DNA of 64,000 bases from Engraulis encrasicolus (lineage: Eukaryota; Chordata; Actinopteri; Clupeiformes; Engraulidae). The notes below the pieces were generated by a model. The model was not told the origin of the DNA. It did no database searches and saw only the letters and a program-made list of their open reading frames with translations. The translations under genes were made by a program, and so were the position numbers. Each line of letters starts with the position of its first letter. Position 1 is the stretch's first letter. Positions 42,700 through 56,150 of the stretch are shown here, one piece after another. Location of the stretch: contig NC_085859.1 in assembly GCF_034702125.1 (NCBI RefSeq), forward strand, positions 9,078,848 to 9,142,847. The letters are read 5' to 3'.

Positions 42700-43400
42700 A
42701 TTTTACACACTGACATATTGTATGAACATCACGACTGAAAGCAAGATATAACAGTTTGTGTGCAGGCTGGCTTGTGTCCTTCGTGATCATCAGTGCTTTT
42801 CGGGTGGTGTAAATGTCCTGCAGGGAGGGGAGTGGCGCTCCAATGATCTTCCTGGCTGTATTCACAACGCGCTGGAGCGTCTTCCTGTTTTGCTCCGTGC
42901 AGCTTCCTCCCCACACTGTGATGCAGCTGGTCAGGATACTCTCGATGGTTCCTCTGTAGAATATTGTCATGATGGAGTGTGAAGCACTTGAAGAAGTACT
43001 TGAAGAAGTAGATGTGCTTTTGGGCCTTGTTCGCCAATGATGATGTGTTGGTGGTCCAGGAGAGGTCGTCGCTGATGTGCACTCCAAGGAATTTTGTGCT
43101 GCTCACTCTCTCCACAGCATCACCATCGATGGTCAGTGGTGACAGTTGTTTTTGGCCCCTCTGAAGGTTGACAACAATCTCCTTGGTCTTGTTGACATTC
43201 AGCAGGAGGTTGTTGCCCTTGAACCATCTGGCCAGCAGGTGTACTTCTTCTCTGTAGTGAGTCTCGTCACCCTTAGTGATGAGGCCCACCAGTGTTGTAT
43301 CTTCCGCAAACTTCACTAGATGGTTAGTGCTGTGGGTCGTTGTGCAGTCGTGTGTCAGCAGCGTGAACAGCAGGCAGTGTATTCTGAAAGAGCAGCCTCT
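42700..43400 (-). mobile_element. LINE reverse-transcriptase fragment (same family as 23690-25060)
   Basis: Reads [66 protein letters not shown] and, after a frameshift, FYRGTIESILTSCITVWGG. The catalytic FADD has become FAED. Several frameshifts, 5' truncated. Confidence 0.85.
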
Positions 43401-43857
43401 TATCATGTTACGGGAAACAACAATACAATCCACAGAAATTAGTTGTAAGCACCTGGACTTCTTTGGTCATGAAAGACACTTCACTCATCGAAGGAGCTTA
43501 GACCTATAGGTACGTATAGGTATAGGTATAGATACGTATATGTTTTAGGCCTAGGACTACACATAAAAACAGATTTTTAGAAATATAAACTCTGTTTTTA
43601 AAAAATATGAATTTTAGGGACGTAAAATGCGCCTGTCTAAATGGTGTTCTAATTTTTATCCATGGTTTTGAAAATATCTATATACAGTACGTGAACCTTC
43701 CCTTCACCATTTGACAAAAAAAAATCACCTGTCACGTTGTGAAGGGTTGGTAATATTGCACATGTAGAGACCGAGAACTTAGTGATACTTAAATAATGCA
43801 GGCAGTATATTTTCAATAAAGAAAGACAGAAAAGAAAAGAGTAGGACTGAGCATTAC

Positions 43858-43930
43858 CTTGTGAGGTGACAGAGGCCCCGTAGTGATCTGCAGCAGAGCT
43901 GAGCAGCAGCAACACTGAGGACTTAAATAT
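43858..43930 (-). pseudogene. gnrh1-like promoter and first exon (remnant)
   Basis: The minus strand has TATTTAAGTCCTCAGTGTTG then CTGCTGCTCAG and ends CACAAG before GTAATG. The gnrh1 promoter and exon 1 (60648-60732) read TATAAAGTCCTCACAGTGAT, GCTGCTCAG and TCAGAAG before GTAACG. No hormone exon was found between here and 41.75 kb. Confidence 0.5.
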
Positions 43931-43997
43931 CTCGACTGCTGCTGGAGACCCCAGCTATGGCTCACACACACTGATGTCAAGGTCAAGAAGTCAATGA

Positions 43998-44158
<161 letters not shown>

Positions 44159-44227
44159 GAGTTGTAATCTCTCACACAGCTCTGTACGTAGTATATGTTT
44201 TCAAAAGCCCTGTGAGGAGTATTGTTC

Positions 44228-44920
44228 GGGCTTACATTACATTACATTACATTAGCATTTAGCAGACGCCTTTGTTCAAAGCGACTTACAAGGAGCAATT
44301 TAAACAAGAACAGGGTAAGGCACAGTGTACAGTTGCAACACTGATAGCATTGTCCTACACAGAGTAAAGAAGAGGACGATGCATTAAAAAGTAGCAGAAA
44401 GTAAACAAAGACATCAAGGTGCAGTGTGCAGTTGCAACACTGACAGCATTGTCCAACACAAGGTAACAGAAACAACATAAAATAATATTATTATTAATAA
44501 TAATAATGATAATAATAAGAATGTAACAAGGCATATTGGATAATAAACAAGACATCACAGTGTACAGTTGCAACACTGGCAACAATGTCCAACACAAGGA
44601 TGAAGCAAAAATAAGTAAAGAATTTAAGAAGATGTTAGAAGCATACTAGGTACATAAAATATCTTAGGTACAAAGAGACTTTAATAGCAGTGGCTTAAGG
44701 AAAGAAATTAAAAACTAAATAGAGACTAAGACTAAGGAAAGAGACTAAAAACTAAAGGCTACAAGGTGAGTAGAATTAGTTATGTTAGAGTGTTAAGTAG
44801 GAAAGCTTTCTCGGAAGAGTCTTCACTAGCTTCTTAAAGGTTTAGAGGGATGACCCTGCTCTTGTAGCAACTGGTAGCTTATTCCACCATTGAGAAACAA
44901 TGACAGAATACCGCTGTTCC
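44228..44920. repeat. Dispersed fish repeat (TTAGCAGACGCCTTTGTTC family)
   Basis: CATTACATTACATTAGCATT, GCAGACGCC and AAAGCGACTTACA, then three copies of CAGTGTACAGTTGCAACACT (44325, 44420, 44559), and at 44820-44890 CTTCTTAAAGGTTTAGAGGG with GGTAGCTTATTCCACCA, motifs known from many teleost genomes. Confidence 0.65.
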
Positions 44921-45286
44921 AATGCTCACTTCTGCAAAAATGGCTTTTCTCAAAATGATGTGCTCTCTTCTAAAAGGCTATCTTGTTGATAAATGACTCA
45001 CAAAAATTATCATTTGAATTGGCACTCATATGAACCATTTGAACACCAATGTACATGATGATAAAACACGACATACATTAGGCCTCATTGGGTCAAGCAG
45101 TGAAGTCTGTGAAGGTCCTTGTTGTGATTGTAGCTTTTCTTATTACTATAACATGTAATATGGGGGGCAATAGTGAACAAGGGAGTGTGAAGGACTTTGC
45201 CAGTGCAGTTTTGATGTTGTAAGGGAGCAGAAACGTCTCGTCAGAATAGTTTTAGTTTTTTTGTGTTTCAGCCAGGGACATACTGG

Positions 45287-45288
<2 letters not shown>

Positions 45289-45336
<48 letters not shown>
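45289..45336. repeat. (AC)n microsatellite
   Basis: About 23 AC units, followed nearby by a short CT run. Confidence 0.93.
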
Positions 45337-45339
<3 letters not shown>

Positions 45340-45611
45340 ATTACCCCACAAACGCAACTCATTCCCTCTCTCTCTCTCTCCATATTGTGGAGAAAAAATA
45401 ATGATAAAATACATTTTAAAGGAGCACCAAACACTGAATATTCCTCAGATGTTTCTCAGTCGTATTTCATCAGAAGCCTCCCCGTCTGTAAAATGATGTG
45501 TAATCTCCACTCTCTACTTTACCAATCTCATTATTCAAGAAGTTTATTGCCATGTCAGCACAGTTGATAGTAATTTGTTGTGGCACATCCCTAAAATCAA
45601 ATACATACGTA

Positions 45612-47030
45612 CAAAGCGGATTCCAAAAAAGTTGGGACACTTTGTATTTTGTGAATAAAATCAAAATGCTGGCATTTTCAAAACATCGAATATGTTAATA
45701 AGGTAGAGCATTATGTACAGACAATATATCAGTTGTTAAAGTCGAGCAGAATTATTGTTTTGAGGTAATTATGTGATCATTTAAAATTTCACCTTTGCAA
45801 CAAATCCCAAAAAAGTTGGGACAGGGCCAATAAAATGCTTTTTATATTGGATAAGACTAAACACAACACAAGGGATGAGACTGAACAGTTAAATACTTTG
45901 ACTGACGGCATAATTTCTTTCAAAAATTAGATATTTTGATATGCGAGACATGATTTCAGCAGCTCAACTGATAGGTGTGTTCTTCAACTTGTTTACCTTT
46001 TTGTTATGCTTAATATGTGGCATATCCTGACTGCAAGAAAACAATTTTGTGACCTGTTTACTCCTATGATGGAACCACACTGTTGGAACATAGTAGAGAT
46101 TGAAATTTGCCACCATTATGGGGAAATATCTAAAGGCGGTGCTCCAAAATATAATGCCTTGGTAGCTATGTTTGCTGTTTAAAGTCTGTATGTATCATTC
46201 AACATTCATTTTATTGCTCTACATGAGTAAGAAGACCCTAACCAAGTCACCTCTGCACCCCCTTACCATCATATATGCTGTCTTTCAGACTGACCACTAA
46301 ATCAAGCTGAAGTATTCATTTCCTATATAACCTGGAGGGTGCATGACTCCATAATTTTCAAAAAGGATTAAATATTTTCAATTCTGTAATCAGAGGACAT
46401 TTTCACATGTCTACTAGGTCCATCTAGAATGAGCTTTGCTGCTTGCAACACTGTTTAATGTCTGCATCATGTGCATTAATCAAGCGTTGTGTTTATGGTC
46501 ATTTTTTTGAGAGCTGTCATTGTTGGAGTGTCATAGTTTGCTTATTTACCACGAGCATGTCATGATCTCATAACTCGTGGAATGATTACACAGAACTCTA
46601 TATTACGGAAATAGGCCTTATATACCTGCAATTTTGATAATTCAATATTTCTGTGTAATAGATAAGTAATTAGTCCCTCAAAATCTTCGCTGCTGAGTGC
46701 CACAGCCTCTCTGTGATGGTATATTATTTGTGCATTCATGTTGGCAGTCAATATAGTTCCTTTTAAAATATTCTTCCTTGTGTCATTTTTAGAATTATCC
46801 AACTATTACAATATGTTTTGAACCTGTCCCAACTTTTTTGAGATTTGTTGCATGGGTCAAATTTTAAATGATCACATAATTACCTCAAAACAATAATTTG
46901 ACTTTAACAACTAATATGTTGTCTGTACATAACGCTCTACCTTATTAACATATTAGATGTTTTGAAAATGCCAGCATTTTGATTTTATTCACAAAATACA
47001 AAGTGTCCCAACTTTTTTGGAATCCGCTTG
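45612..47030. mobile_element. TA-flanked DNA transposon with about 215-bp inverted repeats
   Basis: Ends CAAAGCGGATTCCAAAAAAG and CTTTTTTGGAATCCGCTTG-like are inverted and flanked by TA. The inverted repeats run to about 45830 and 46815 (AAAAAAGTTGGGACAGG and CCTGTCCCAACTTTTTT). The 1-kb interior has no recognisable transposase. Mariner-like by target site. Confidence 0.8.
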
Positions 47031-47978
47031 TATAATGGACAAAGACTCAACAGCAGAGCACATAAATATAAATATAAATATGGGCAGACAGCTCTGGACA
47101 CAGAGACATAAACAGTACAGCGTAAATGGTACCCTATAGTGTGAGAGCCTATGTATCTGATTTGGGGGCCTGTGGGATTTGGATGTTAATTTTTGGAGAC
47201 ATTTATATCTTCATTCTATAGGGTCTAAGGAATGAAAAAAAACATGTCTCCATTTTTTCTTTTGACTTTTAGTGCCTTTAACCCCTTAACATTCCTCGTG
47301 ATTTGCCTGAAAAACGCCTGAAAAATCAATCCAAATTGAAATTGTAACTGCAACCCAGCCCTTTGTGGTATGGACAAAATAAGACCACTTTTGGAAAGCA
47401 GACATTCTGTAGTTATTTTATATTTAGTCAGATTCACTGTAAATTGTTCTGGTGAAATATGTAGATTAAGAAATTATTGTAATTTTTAACATGTTTGTCC
47501 CTCGCCTAAAAAAATAAAATGTATATCTCTTAAACAGACCTTTTACTGCAAGGAAAGGGTTTACAGACAGAATGAAACAAAGGCAAGATGCTCTAAGAAC
47601 TTTCATTTCAAATTTCATTACAATATCTCGAAATCTGTGCTCTCTACATGATTTTATATGTGGGTATGCCTAGGCGTTTTTCAAAGTACCATTTGGAGTC
47701 TCCAAATGGACATTTTTGGAGATGTATAGGTATGCTAATGGAAACATGCCACTACTTGTAATGCAACATCACAGACCAAAAAGTGATATATCTTTGGAAA
47801 GGTTACACTTTAGAGGATTGGATTACACTGTTAGAATACTCACAAAACCCTGATTGTTTGAAAACCCTGAATGAATAGGAAAAAGGGGGGGGGGGGGTGC
47901 ATGCGATCTCAATTTTTGTACTTAAGATGTACACATTTCTGTCATTAGTGTAAGTGACTTGTACTGTATATGCATATA

Positions 47979-49555
47979 CAGTGAGGAGAATAAGTATTTG
48001 ATCCCTTGCTGATTTTGTTGGTTTGCCCACTAATAAAGACATGATCAGTCTATAATATTAATGATAAAATGTATTCTAATATGGAGAGACAGAATATCAA
48101 AAAGAAAATCCAGAAAATAACTTTGAAAAATATATATTAATTGATTTGTATTCCACTGAGGAAAATAAGTCAAAATACTTGGTGGCAAAGCCCTTGTTTT
48201 CTTGTACAGAGATCATATGTTTCTTTCAGATAATGACAATGTTTGTGGATGTATTAGAAGGGATTTTTGTCCACTTTTCTTTGCAGATTATCTCTAAATC
48301 ATTTAAGTTGTATGACTCTATTTTGGCAAATGGGAGCTTCTGTTCCCTCCATAGGATTAATATAGGGTTAATGTTTGGAAACTGTCTAGGCCACTTCATG
48401 ACCTTAATGTGCTTCTGCTTGAGCTACTCCTTCGTTGCTTGGGCTGTATGTTATGGATTATTATCATATTAACAGGCCAATCTATGACCCACCTTCAGTC
48501 TAGTGGTGGTGGGAAAGAGGTTGGCATGCAACATTGTACGTTTACATGTCTCCCTCCATCCATTTCTTGACGATGTGAAGTTGTCCTGTGTCTTGGCCAG
48601 ACAAACAACCTCAAAACATAATGTTACCACTTTCATGTATGATGTTGGAGAAGGTGTTGTTCTTGGGATCATAGGCAGCATTTCTCTTCCTCAAAACACA
48701 TCGAGTTGTGTTAATGCCAAACAGTTTGATTTTGGTGTCATCTGATTCCAGCACCTCCCAATCATATCCTAATCCAGTTTGATGTTCATTGGCAAACCTC
48801 AGGTGAGCCTGAACAGGTTCCTTCTGAAGCAGGGGTACCATACATGCACTGCAGGATTTTAATCCGCTGTGGTATTAAGTGTTTCCAATAGTTTTCTATG
48901 TGATTGAGGTTCCAGCTGCCTTGAGATAATTTCCTAGCTCTTCCCATACAGTTTTAGGGTGCTTTATCTGGTTATTGTTTTTCTGGCTATTGAATCCCCA
49001 CAAGGTCAAATCTTGTATGGAACCACAGACAGGCCTAAGATTAATGATTGATTATCATTTTGTATGTCCTAAAATTTGGAAGAAATGCACAAACAATTTG
49101 CTCCTTAATATCCAGGAGCCCATTTCAGCCTTGTTGAGTTCTAAAATCTTGTCCCTGACATCATTTGACAGCTTTTTGGTCTTTCCCATGTTGGTGAGTT
49201 TAGTTTGATTGATTGACTGATACTATGGACTGATTCTGCAGATTCAATGTGTCTTTTGTGCAGGTTACTATTAACAGGTGTGTTCAATTCAGATAACAAG
49301 TTGATTGGAAGTGCCATTTGATCTGCGGGATCAGAACTCTTAATGGTTGGCAGGGGATCAAATACTTATTTCCCTCAATGAAATATAAATCAATTAATAT
49401 ATATTCTTTAGAATTCATTTCAGGATTTTCTTTTTGATATTCTGTCTCTCCATATTAGAATACATTTTATCATTAATATTATAGACTGATCATGTGTTTA
49501 TTAGTGGGCAAACCAACAAAATCAACAAGGGATCAAATACTTATTCTCCTCACTG
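47979..49555 (-). mobile_element. Tc1-like transposon with degenerate transposase
   Basis: Ends CAGTGAGGAGAATAAGTATT and AATACTTATTCTCCTCACTG flanked by TA, with inverted repeats of about 200 bp that each contain a second copy of the motif. The minus strand preserves GKTKKLSNDVRDKILELNKA (HTH region) and EHQTGLGYDWEVLESDDTKI then LFGINTTRCVLRKRNAAYDP, the DDE core of Tc1 transposases. Stops and frameshifts make it inactive. Confidence 0.9.
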
Positions 49556-49754
49556 TAGCTCATGACAGTCTCAAGGAGCACAACACAGCCACAAGAGTCA
49601 AGTAAAGTCAAGTTAAGTGTACTTTAATATCAAAAATCTATGTAGCAGGAAAAGCATAAAAAATCTATTAGCACAGAAGTTTGGAATGGCGTTTGACCAA
49701 TCTCCAATGTGCAGTTACTAAATACACTGTACATAAGACATTGACAAATCACCC

Positions 49755-49864
49755 ACACACACACACACTGCAGTGGAAAACGTACTACGTGTATTGAAAT
49801 ACTTTCTCTGACACATGCACTCATACCATAGTGATAGTATAACCACACACACGCACGCACGCAC

Positions 49865-49910
<46 letters not shown>
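49755..49910. repeat. (AC)n microsatellites
   Basis: Short AC run at 49755-49770 and a longer ACGC/AC run at 49843-49908. Confidence 0.9.
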
Positions 49911-49913
<3 letters not shown>

Positions 49914-50029
49914 TGCAGTAGAAAACTAACATACTGATAAAACAAACAGCTTTTTCACACATTTTGAGGAAAACAACAAGACCCACCCACAGAAAACACC
50001 TCCCCCACCTCATGACCAGGCACTGTGTC

Positions 50030-51310
50030 TACCTGTTGATAGCGTGGAGAGGGCACTCACCAGGATCAACCTGCACAAAACAGCAGGCCCAGACAACATC
50101 TCTGGATGAGTGCTGAAAGACTGGGCTGAGCAACTAAAGCACGTCTTCACTGACATATTTAACACCTCACTAAAGCCACCTTCAAAGCCGCCACCATTAT
50201 ATCGGTGCCAAAGAAGTCATCCCCATCATGCTTCGAAGACTACTGTCCTGTAGCACTGACCCCCATCACCTTGAAGTGCTTCGAATGGCTAGTCATGGCA
50301 CACATCAAGTCTACCCTTCCACCCACCCTGGACCCCTACCAGTTCGCATATAGAGTCTGGCGCCCCCCTCTACACCCAGCCCTCACCTGGAAAAAAAGAG
50401 TCATATCTGAGAATGCTGTTCATTGACTTTAGCTCAGCATTCAATGCTATCGTACCCCCAACAGCTGATATGCAAACTGGACAAACTGGGCCTCAGCACC
50501 TCCCTCTGCAACTGGCTGCTGGACTTCCTATGCCAGAAACCACAACACCTCGGACACCATCGCACTGAGTACAGGAGCTTCACAAGGGTGTGTGCTCAGC
50601 CCTCTGCTCTTCACCCTGCTAACACAGGACTGCAAAACAACCCACACAATACCAACCACCTGGTGAAGTTTGCAGACGATACAACCCTGGTGGGTCTCAT
50701 CTCCCATCGAGAAGAGACTCACTACAGGACAGAGGTGGACACCCTGGCCAGATGGTGCAGCGACAACAACCTCAGCAAGACAAAGGGGGTCATGGTCAAC
50801 TTCCAGAGAGGCCAGACAATACCTACTAACCATCGATGGTGCTGCTGTGGAGAGAGTGAGCAGCAGCACAAAATTCATTAGAGTGCACATTAGTGAAGAC
50901 CTCTCCTGGACCAGCAACACAGTATCACAGGCCAAAAAAGTTCAGCAACGCCTCTACTTCCTGCGCAAACCGAGGCACGCCAGTGCCCCACCAGCCATCA
51001 GGACCACCTTCTACAGGGGAACCATTGAGAGCATCCTTACCAGCTGCATCACTGTATGGGGCAGAAGCTGCACTGACTACAACAGGAAAGCCCTGCAGTG
51101 TATAGTGAATTCAGCTGGGACAATGCACCCAACCCCCCTACCTGCAAGACATCTAATACCTCACCCGCAAAGCCCTCACAATCGTGAGAGATGTGACCCA
51201 CCCAGCACATAACCTGATCAGCCTCCTGCCCTCAGGAGCCTATGGTCCAGATCCACCAGACTCACAAACAGTTGTATACAGCAGGCCATCAGGATGCTGC
51301 CCCCCCCCCC
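50030..51310 (+). mobile_element. LINE reverse-transcriptase fragment (same family, plus strand)
   Basis: Reads [73 protein letters not shown], and LTIDGAAVERVSS then YFLRKPRHASAPPAI and FYRGTIESILTSCITVWGRS. Intact FADD, but many frameshifts. A C-run of 14 lies just downstream at 51301. Confidence 0.87.
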
Positions 51311-51592
51311 CCCCTTCCAACACTGACCACCACCACATCTTACACACACGCACACACAAACACACAGGCACGCATGCACAACATATGTTTATACAGTGAT
51401 ATGCAGCAAGATCAATAGTTCACTACTAATCCAGATCATATCCAGATTACACCTTAAAAACAAAACGTTCATGAAAGATCAGGGATTGTGATTTTAAATT
51501 ACATATTTCGTAAAGGAATAGCTCTAGATTTTCCACCACTTGAGCAACTTTTAAAGAGAAATGAAATTGGGGAGAGACTAATCTTTGTAACA

Positions 51593-51645
51593 GACACACA
51601 CACAGACACACAGACACACAGACACACACACACACACACACACAC
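51593..51645. repeat. (AC)n microsatellite with CAGA interruptions
   Basis: ACACAC and ACAGAC mixed run. Confidence 0.9.
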
Positions 51646-53377
51646 TGTGTGCAGTGAGGGCACTCTGAGGGCACTCCCCAAATGCCATTTTTCCTCAAAT
51701 TTGGGTGATTTTGAGATTGTTTCAGAATTTGTTCCATTTACATGTCTTCAAAATAATGACAGAAAAATGTCATTAAAAGTCTTTTGGTTGCTTATTTTGT
51801 GTAATTGTATGAGCACGACCATGAATTTGGCAAAATAGAGACTGATTTTTACATCAAACCCACACATTCAACACATGTAAACAAAAGTATTGTTCTCTAA
51901 AGAAGGTGATATTATGGAACGTTATTGGCATACTTTTCCATAAAACACTAAATTAGACCAGGAAATCAGACCTACCCCTTTGGATTGTGTCAAGATTGCT
52001 TCTAAATAGGCCAAACATGTTTAATAGATAGGACTATGAACCTGCTCCAGTTTGTTATGGACATAAAATCTTACAAAATCTTAATGGAAGTTTTCAGAAT
52101 TTTATTTATTTGTTTATTTATTATGCAAATTAGGCCCTAGCTCATTAAATATGTGCACAGGCGTCCTGAACATCAATCCATGGAATACCTAATTCTCTAA
52201 TACTCAGATACACCAAACTTGGTAGACTTATTCATATCTACCCCGTTTCTGAGTATCAAAGGGCCTGACTAATATAGAATCCAAAACGTATTACACATTT
52301 TTCTCTAAATGTGATTTTATGACTTTTTTGTTGCATGGAAAAGGTGATATCTTACACAGACCTAACCTGGGGAAAACTTTCTTAGCCACCTACTGCAACT
52401 TTCTAGGGTCTTGTTGATATCTCATTCACATCTTGAGTTAGAACAAGGTTTCTAAAAGAACATGGCGTTTTTTCATTTTTTTGGGACTTAGAACAGTATT
52501 TCATGATTTCTGGGCATACAAAAACAGATAGCCACAAACCCATCTGTAGAAAGTTGTATTTTGACTGTATTATCACAATGAGCCCACATGTTTAAGTCTG
52601 GCCCCATCCAATGTGCCTACAGTAGCTTTTAAAATGTAACCTAAATATGCGCATATTTCATGAGTTTTGGCCTCATATGCATAAAAATAAATACAATTCA
52701 GAAAACTTCCAAAACAAAAAATATTCAGTTGTATGTCCTTAATAACTTGGAGAAGTTTCATAGTCCTTTCAAGTAATCTAAATTTTTTGCCTATCTAGGT
52801 GTGCCCTCTCGTGCGTCTATTGCAGTAAAATATCAAAATCAGGTGGGGGAAAGGTAAGAAACTGGGGGAAAAAATGGAGACACATTTTTTCTCAAAGTTC
52901 AATGACTCTAGAACACATTTCAACTAGTCTCCAAAAATTAACATTGAAATCCCACAGAAATACATAGGCTCTCACACTACCAGTAGTCATTGGACAGTAG
53001 ACAATGATAGTCAGTGTACAAATCGCATATTACTGTAAAGTGCACATTGAAGTGTTACCAAGGGTAAAGTGCTGCATACAGTGCATGCAAAATACTATGT
53101 TGCATTAGTGGCAAAAAAGTCATACTCTGGCAATGATCAAGACTTTGGAGACTTTCTTCAAGTTTTCTTGTTGTTCACAAAGTAATGGCTCATTTAACAC
53201 AAACTTTATATTGGTAGCCACTGGGGCGTTCTTTATTGAAAGACGAGTTAATGATTGTGTCTTTATTGATAGATAGCAAGGATAGTCTTAGGCTACATGG
53301 GAACGTGAAGTAGCCTATTGCATGAGAGAGAAAAAAAGAGGAGAGGTTATCATTCCATGATTAAAAGCAAGATATTC

Positions 53378-53406
53378 TTTATTTCATACAGAATTGTGTA
53401 TTTATT
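53378..53406 (-). terminator. gnrh1: Polyadenylation signals of gnrh1
   Basis: Two AATAAA hexamers on the minus strand (53401-53406 and 53378-53383), 155-185 bp downstream of the gnrh1 stop codon, giving a short 3'UTR. The 3'UTR also carries a 31-bp tandem duplication (CTCCATAAGAACTGCAGTGT twice). Confidence 0.6.
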
Positions 53407-53560
53407 GAACAGGTTTGTTCTTTAGATTATTTAGCAAAAGCAGCAGTGACTTTCAGACATTTTTACCGTAAAACAATACAGTCATACAAAACACACTGCA
53501 GTTCTTATGGAGCCTCTTGTGAAACACACTGCAGTTCTTATGGAGCCTCCTGGACGTCTC

Positions 53561-53599
53561 TCAGTCATAAACTTCATTTGCTCTGCTCATCAGGCTGAC
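53561..53599 (-). CDS. gnrh1: gnrh1 last coding exon
   Basis: Acceptor TGTCCTCCACAG, then codons for [12 protein letters not shown] and TGA. Its polypyrimidine tract is formed by the edge of the TCTG (GACA) satellite. The less conserved GAP tail makes this the least certain exon. Confidence 0.65.
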   Translation of the reverse strand, partial: VSLMSRANEVYD

Positions 53600-53756
53600 C
53601 TGTGGAGGACAGACGCACAGACAGAGAGACAGACAGATAATCAAACAGACATACAGACAGGCAGACAAACAGACAGACAGATAAGATTACATATAGAGAT
53701 ATGGATAGTCAGACAGACAGACAGAGAGATATAGACAGACAGACATAGAGATATGT

Positions 53757-53825
<69 letters not shown>

Positions 53826-53884
53826 TAGATAGATAGATAGATAGATATATAGACAGACAGACATATAGACAGACATATTAGGAT

Positions 53885-53915
<31 letters not shown>

Positions 53916-53988
53916 TATTAGGATACAGACAGACAGACAGACAGANAGACAGACAGACAGACAGATAGATAGATAGATATATTAGGAT

Positions 53989-54049
<61 letters not shown>

Positions 54050-54058
54050 TATTAGGAT

Positions 54059-54097
<39 letters not shown>

Positions 54098-54106
54098 TAT
54101 TAGGAT

Positions 54107-54143
<37 letters not shown>

Positions 54144-54275
54144 TATATTAAGATAACGACAGACAGACAACAGACAGACAGACAGACAGATAGACAGACA
54201 TATTAGGATAGAGACAGACAGACAGACAGACATACAGACAGACAGACATATTAGGATACATACAGACAGACAGAC

Positions 54276-54306
<31 letters not shown>

Positions 54307-54325
54307 TAGATAGATATATTAGGAT

Positions 54326-54364
<39 letters not shown>

Positions 54365-54368
54365 GGAT

Positions 54369-54435
<67 letters not shown>

Positions 54436-54460
54436 TATAGACAGACAGACATATTAGGAT

Positions 54461-54521
<61 letters not shown>

Positions 54522-56117
54522 TAGAGACATGGGTTCTTTCCATTATCCTAGCTCCCGTCCTCCCTCCTGCTTGCTAAAGGTCATTTTCTCATTTACAATC
54601 AGGATGATGGATGGGGAAATGCTCTCCAAATGTGGTTGTGGCTCGGATAACAGCAGTCAAGGCGGGGCGTCAGCGAAGCACAAGGCCACAAGTACAGGTC
54701 AAGGACGGGAGTTTGGATAATGGACAGAATGAACTGATAGACAGATAGTCAGAGATATACACAGATAGACAAACAGAGATATACACAGACCGATAGACAA
54801 TCAGAGATACTGTATAGAGACAGATAGACAGACAAACAGAGATATATACAGAGATATATACAGATAGACAGGTCTGTCCACAAGGGACTGTGTAAGTCAA
54901 GTTGAAGGTACAGCAGGGTCACACAAGCTACAACTACAAACTATAACCGTGTCTACCTGACCTATACTGTACAACTTGTATCTATTTATTGGTGATATCC
55001 ACAAGAGTAACTGTGTGGTTTGTCTATGTGTGTTAGTTTAAATTGCAGATCTGGAGTTGGTGTAGCCTCTTAGTGCATGTGGGGTTGCCGACGGGNCTAT
55101 TCACTATNTGCTGAAAACACTTGACTACATCATAACAAAATTGCTGCAGAGAGCCTTAAGTAACATATTAAGACATAGCCATTACAATTTTGCTGTCAGT
55201 AAAGTTATAACTGTATGTTCTGCGCTAAAGGGTTAATAAAATGCAATAAAACAGGATCCAGGAGGAGACATGTCTCTGGATTATGTACGTATGCTGCTAG
55301 ACATGCATGTGTGCACATACCTTATAATTTCCTTCAAGATTAATAGAAGGCAGGTCACTCTACTCTACTCCACTCTACTCTAAACAGGAGACATTATGGG
55401 CCACATTACCAGAATTCAATAAAGTTACTCTACTACGTATACTCCACTCTACTCTACTCTACTGTAGGGGTAGTCGCGTGAGAATCGGAATTCTCACACG
55501 GTACGCACCACGTAATGTAGGTACAGTCGCGTAAGAATCGGAATTCTTACACGGGTCGCACCGGTAATGTAATTTAAGTTACGTTAATGTATGGGAAGCT
55601 GCGTGTGGATTTACTCCTCATGCGGCTATACCAGGAATTGAAGGTAAAATCTCGTTTGGGAATTTAATTAATTATGAATTAATTACTATTAATAAACAAA
55701 TTAATTAAAATGTAATTTAAGGACCGTCTCATAAAATCCTTGGATTATCAATCACAATATTCAACAATAAATTGCTAAACACAGAATTAATAATAAGTTT
55801 TGTACTGGGGTTACTCAGCGGGGCACAGTGAACGATGAGAGTATGAGACCTATTCTCTGTGATCAGCTGGGTTACACAAGCACAAAGGTTGATCTGAAGG
55901 CAAAGTTCTAATAATAGGTTGGTTGGGTGTACAAAGTAACAAGGACAACAAAATGCAATCAAATGATTTACTTTTATTAACTACTAGGTAATCTAATAAA
56001 ATGCATTACATTCAAAGTCGGTTAAATGGAATAATAACAAAAATAAGGCACAATAATATAAAACAAGAAAGAAAATAAAAGAGGGGAAAAGAAAGAAGAG
56101 GGGGGACAGGCGTTCAG

Positions 56118-56150
<33 letters not shown>

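Larger units (their letters stand above)
47136..52982. mobile_element. Large element with about 120-bp inverted ends, hosting nested insertions
   Basis: Left AGTGTGAGAGCCTATGTATC ... GTTAATTTTTGGAGAC ... GTCTCCATTTTTTC and right GAAAAAATGG... GTCTCCAAAAATTAAC ... ATACATAGGCTCTCACACT are inverse complements in the same order. Between them lie a Tc1 element and a LINE fragment. The remaining interior (47290-47970, 51440-52850) is AT-rich without recognised genes. Confidence 0.6.

Noticed and set aside
53982..54530. 182-residue Leu-Ser-Val-Cys frame on the minus strand
   Set aside because: Pure translation of the CAGA/GACA satellite.
54529..54720. Possible additional gnrh1 GAP exon
   Set aside because: No convincing acceptor-donor pair and no need for it: exons 3 and 4 already join in phase.
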